Below the pieces are notes generated by a model. That model was not told the DNA's origin. It made no database searches and was given only the letters and a program-made list of their open reading frames with translations. This document shows, piece after piece, positions 63,779-64,000 of a DNA stretch of 64,000 nt. The number at the start of each line of letters is the position of its first letter. Position 1 is the first letter of the stretch. Origin of the DNA: Flagellimonas lutaonensis (lineage in GTDB: Bacteria; Bacteroidota; Bacteroidia; Flavobacteriales; Flavobacteriaceae); assembly GCF_000963865.1 (NCBI RefSeq), contig NZ_CP011071.1, forward strand, positions 2,530,001 through 2,594,000, written 5' to 3'. A program made the translations under genes and the position numbers.

Positions 63779-63800
63779 TGAGTGCAAATTGAGTGCAAAT
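63779..63800 (+). repeat. Tandem 11-bp repeat near tRNA-Arg
   Basis: TGAGTGCAAAT occurs twice without a gap (63779-63789 and 63790-63800), 47 bp before the tRNA-Arg gene end. It could be recombinase arm sites of an element integrated at this tRNA; no integrase is adjacent. Confidence 0.35.
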
Positions 63801-63804
63801 AAAA

Positions 63805-63836
63805 AAGACTTCAAAGAAATTAATCTTTAAAGTCTT
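63805..63836. terminator. Hairpin between the membrane protein gene and tRNA-Arg
   Basis: AAGACTTCAAAGA (63805-63817) and TCTTTAAAGTCTT (63824-63836) pair at 12 of 13 positions. An A-run before it gives a T tract on the minus strand, so it can end the tRNA transcript. It may also end the plus-strand genes. Confidence 0.6.
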
Positions 63837-63846
63837 GATATTCAAG

Positions 63847-63920
63847 TGATCGCGGAAGGATTCGAACCTTCGACCGTCTGCTTAGAAGGCAGATGCTCTA
63901 TCCAGCTGAGCTACGCGACC
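63847..63920 (-). tRNA. tRNA-Arg (anticodon TCT)
   Basis: The 74-nt cloverleaf reads GGTCGCG/CGCGATC for the acceptor, anticodon loop CTTCTAA inside GCCTTCTAAGC, and T-arm with TTCGAAT. The discriminator is A and no CCA is encoded. It is a common integration site for mobile elements. Confidence 0.95.
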
Positions 63921-63936
63921 TTTTTTATAAAGTGAA

Positions 63937-63963
63937 AAAACCGAACTTGCGTCCGGTTTTTTT
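63937..63963. terminator. Hairpin between the two tRNA genes
   Basis: AAAAACCG and CGGTTTTT pair around AACTTGCGTC; A/T runs on both sides allow termination of the minus-strand tRNA transcript from the right. Confidence 0.5.
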
Positions 63964-63964
63964 G

Positions 63965-64000
63965 TCGGGGTGGCAGGATTCGAACCTGCGACCTCCTGCT
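63965..64000 (-). tRNA. Partial tRNA, probably tRNA-Pro
   Basis: On the minus strand the visible part ends with the T-arm GCAGG-TTCGAAT-CCTGC, acceptor 3' strand CACCCCG and discriminator A. The variable and anticodon arms run out of the window (GGAGCAGG-type start). The sequence resembles tRNA-Pro of flavobacteria, but the anticodon is not visible. Confidence 0.7.

Overview
The window looks like the chromosome of a marine-type flavobacterium (Bacteroidota, Flavobacteriaceae; a Muricauda/Robiginitalea/Maribacter-like genus would fit). The support is gene content: rlmD followed by DUF6452 and DUF6048 family genes, bacillithiol enzyme BshC, flavobacterial YidC, many SPII lipoproteins, a CarboxypepD_reg surface protein, TAnnTTTG-type promoters and almost no Shine-Dalgarno sequences. 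Genus is an inference.

Positions 1-36846 are mostly ordinary core genome: tRNA and rRNA modification (THUMP methyltransferase, mnmA, rlmD), nucleotide synthesis (pyrG, guaA), central metabolism (icd, rocD, a beta-phosphoglucomutase-like HAD enzyme), envelope biogenesis (yidC, LysM/binding-protein fusion, M23 and M14 peptidases), bacillithiol synthesis (bshC), regulators, and a cholesterol-dependent-cytolysin-like lipoprotein. One IS256-family element (585-1921) interrupts this part. Beside it are sequences resembling half of an attC-like site and IS110-type termini.

Positions 36838-48278 form an integron-like cassette array. A XerC/D-like tyrosine recombinase on the minus strand is followed by nine complete cassettes and one broken cassette, separated by attC-like sites of about 135-140 bp. 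In all nine complete cassettes the 10 bases starting at GTT on the left are the exact reverse complement of the first 10 bases of the cassette's own repeat. This is the signature of units that close as circles through a folded recombination site. Cargo is AT-rich and mostly unknown: small membrane proteins, lipoproteins, TPM, DUF4375 and DUF262 proteins, and one cassette with a tRNA-Ile-like gene plus an antisense-oriented gene. A second IS256 copy sits on the stop codon of the ninth cassette gene, and an IS1111-type IS110 element sits inside the ninth repeat.

Positions 48279-61889 are bounded by two nearly identical inverted 2552-bp IS21 elements. Between them lie a mobilization module (truncated relaxase, MobC, excisionase-like HTH), an AbiEi/AbiEii toxin-antitoxin pair, and a tight three-gene operon: a NurA-like nuclease, a HerA-like ATPase, and a protein joining a Myb/SANT-like domain to a Trm1-like methyltransferase fold. 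This operon is the best candidate for an undescribed defence system. The second IS21 copy has cut off the N-terminus of an NdpA/YejK-like nucleoid protein that is coupled to a membrane protein. The window ends in tRNA-Arg(TCT) and a partial tRNA. The island therefore combines an integron-like platform, a mobilizable element and defence genes, rearranged by insertion sequences.
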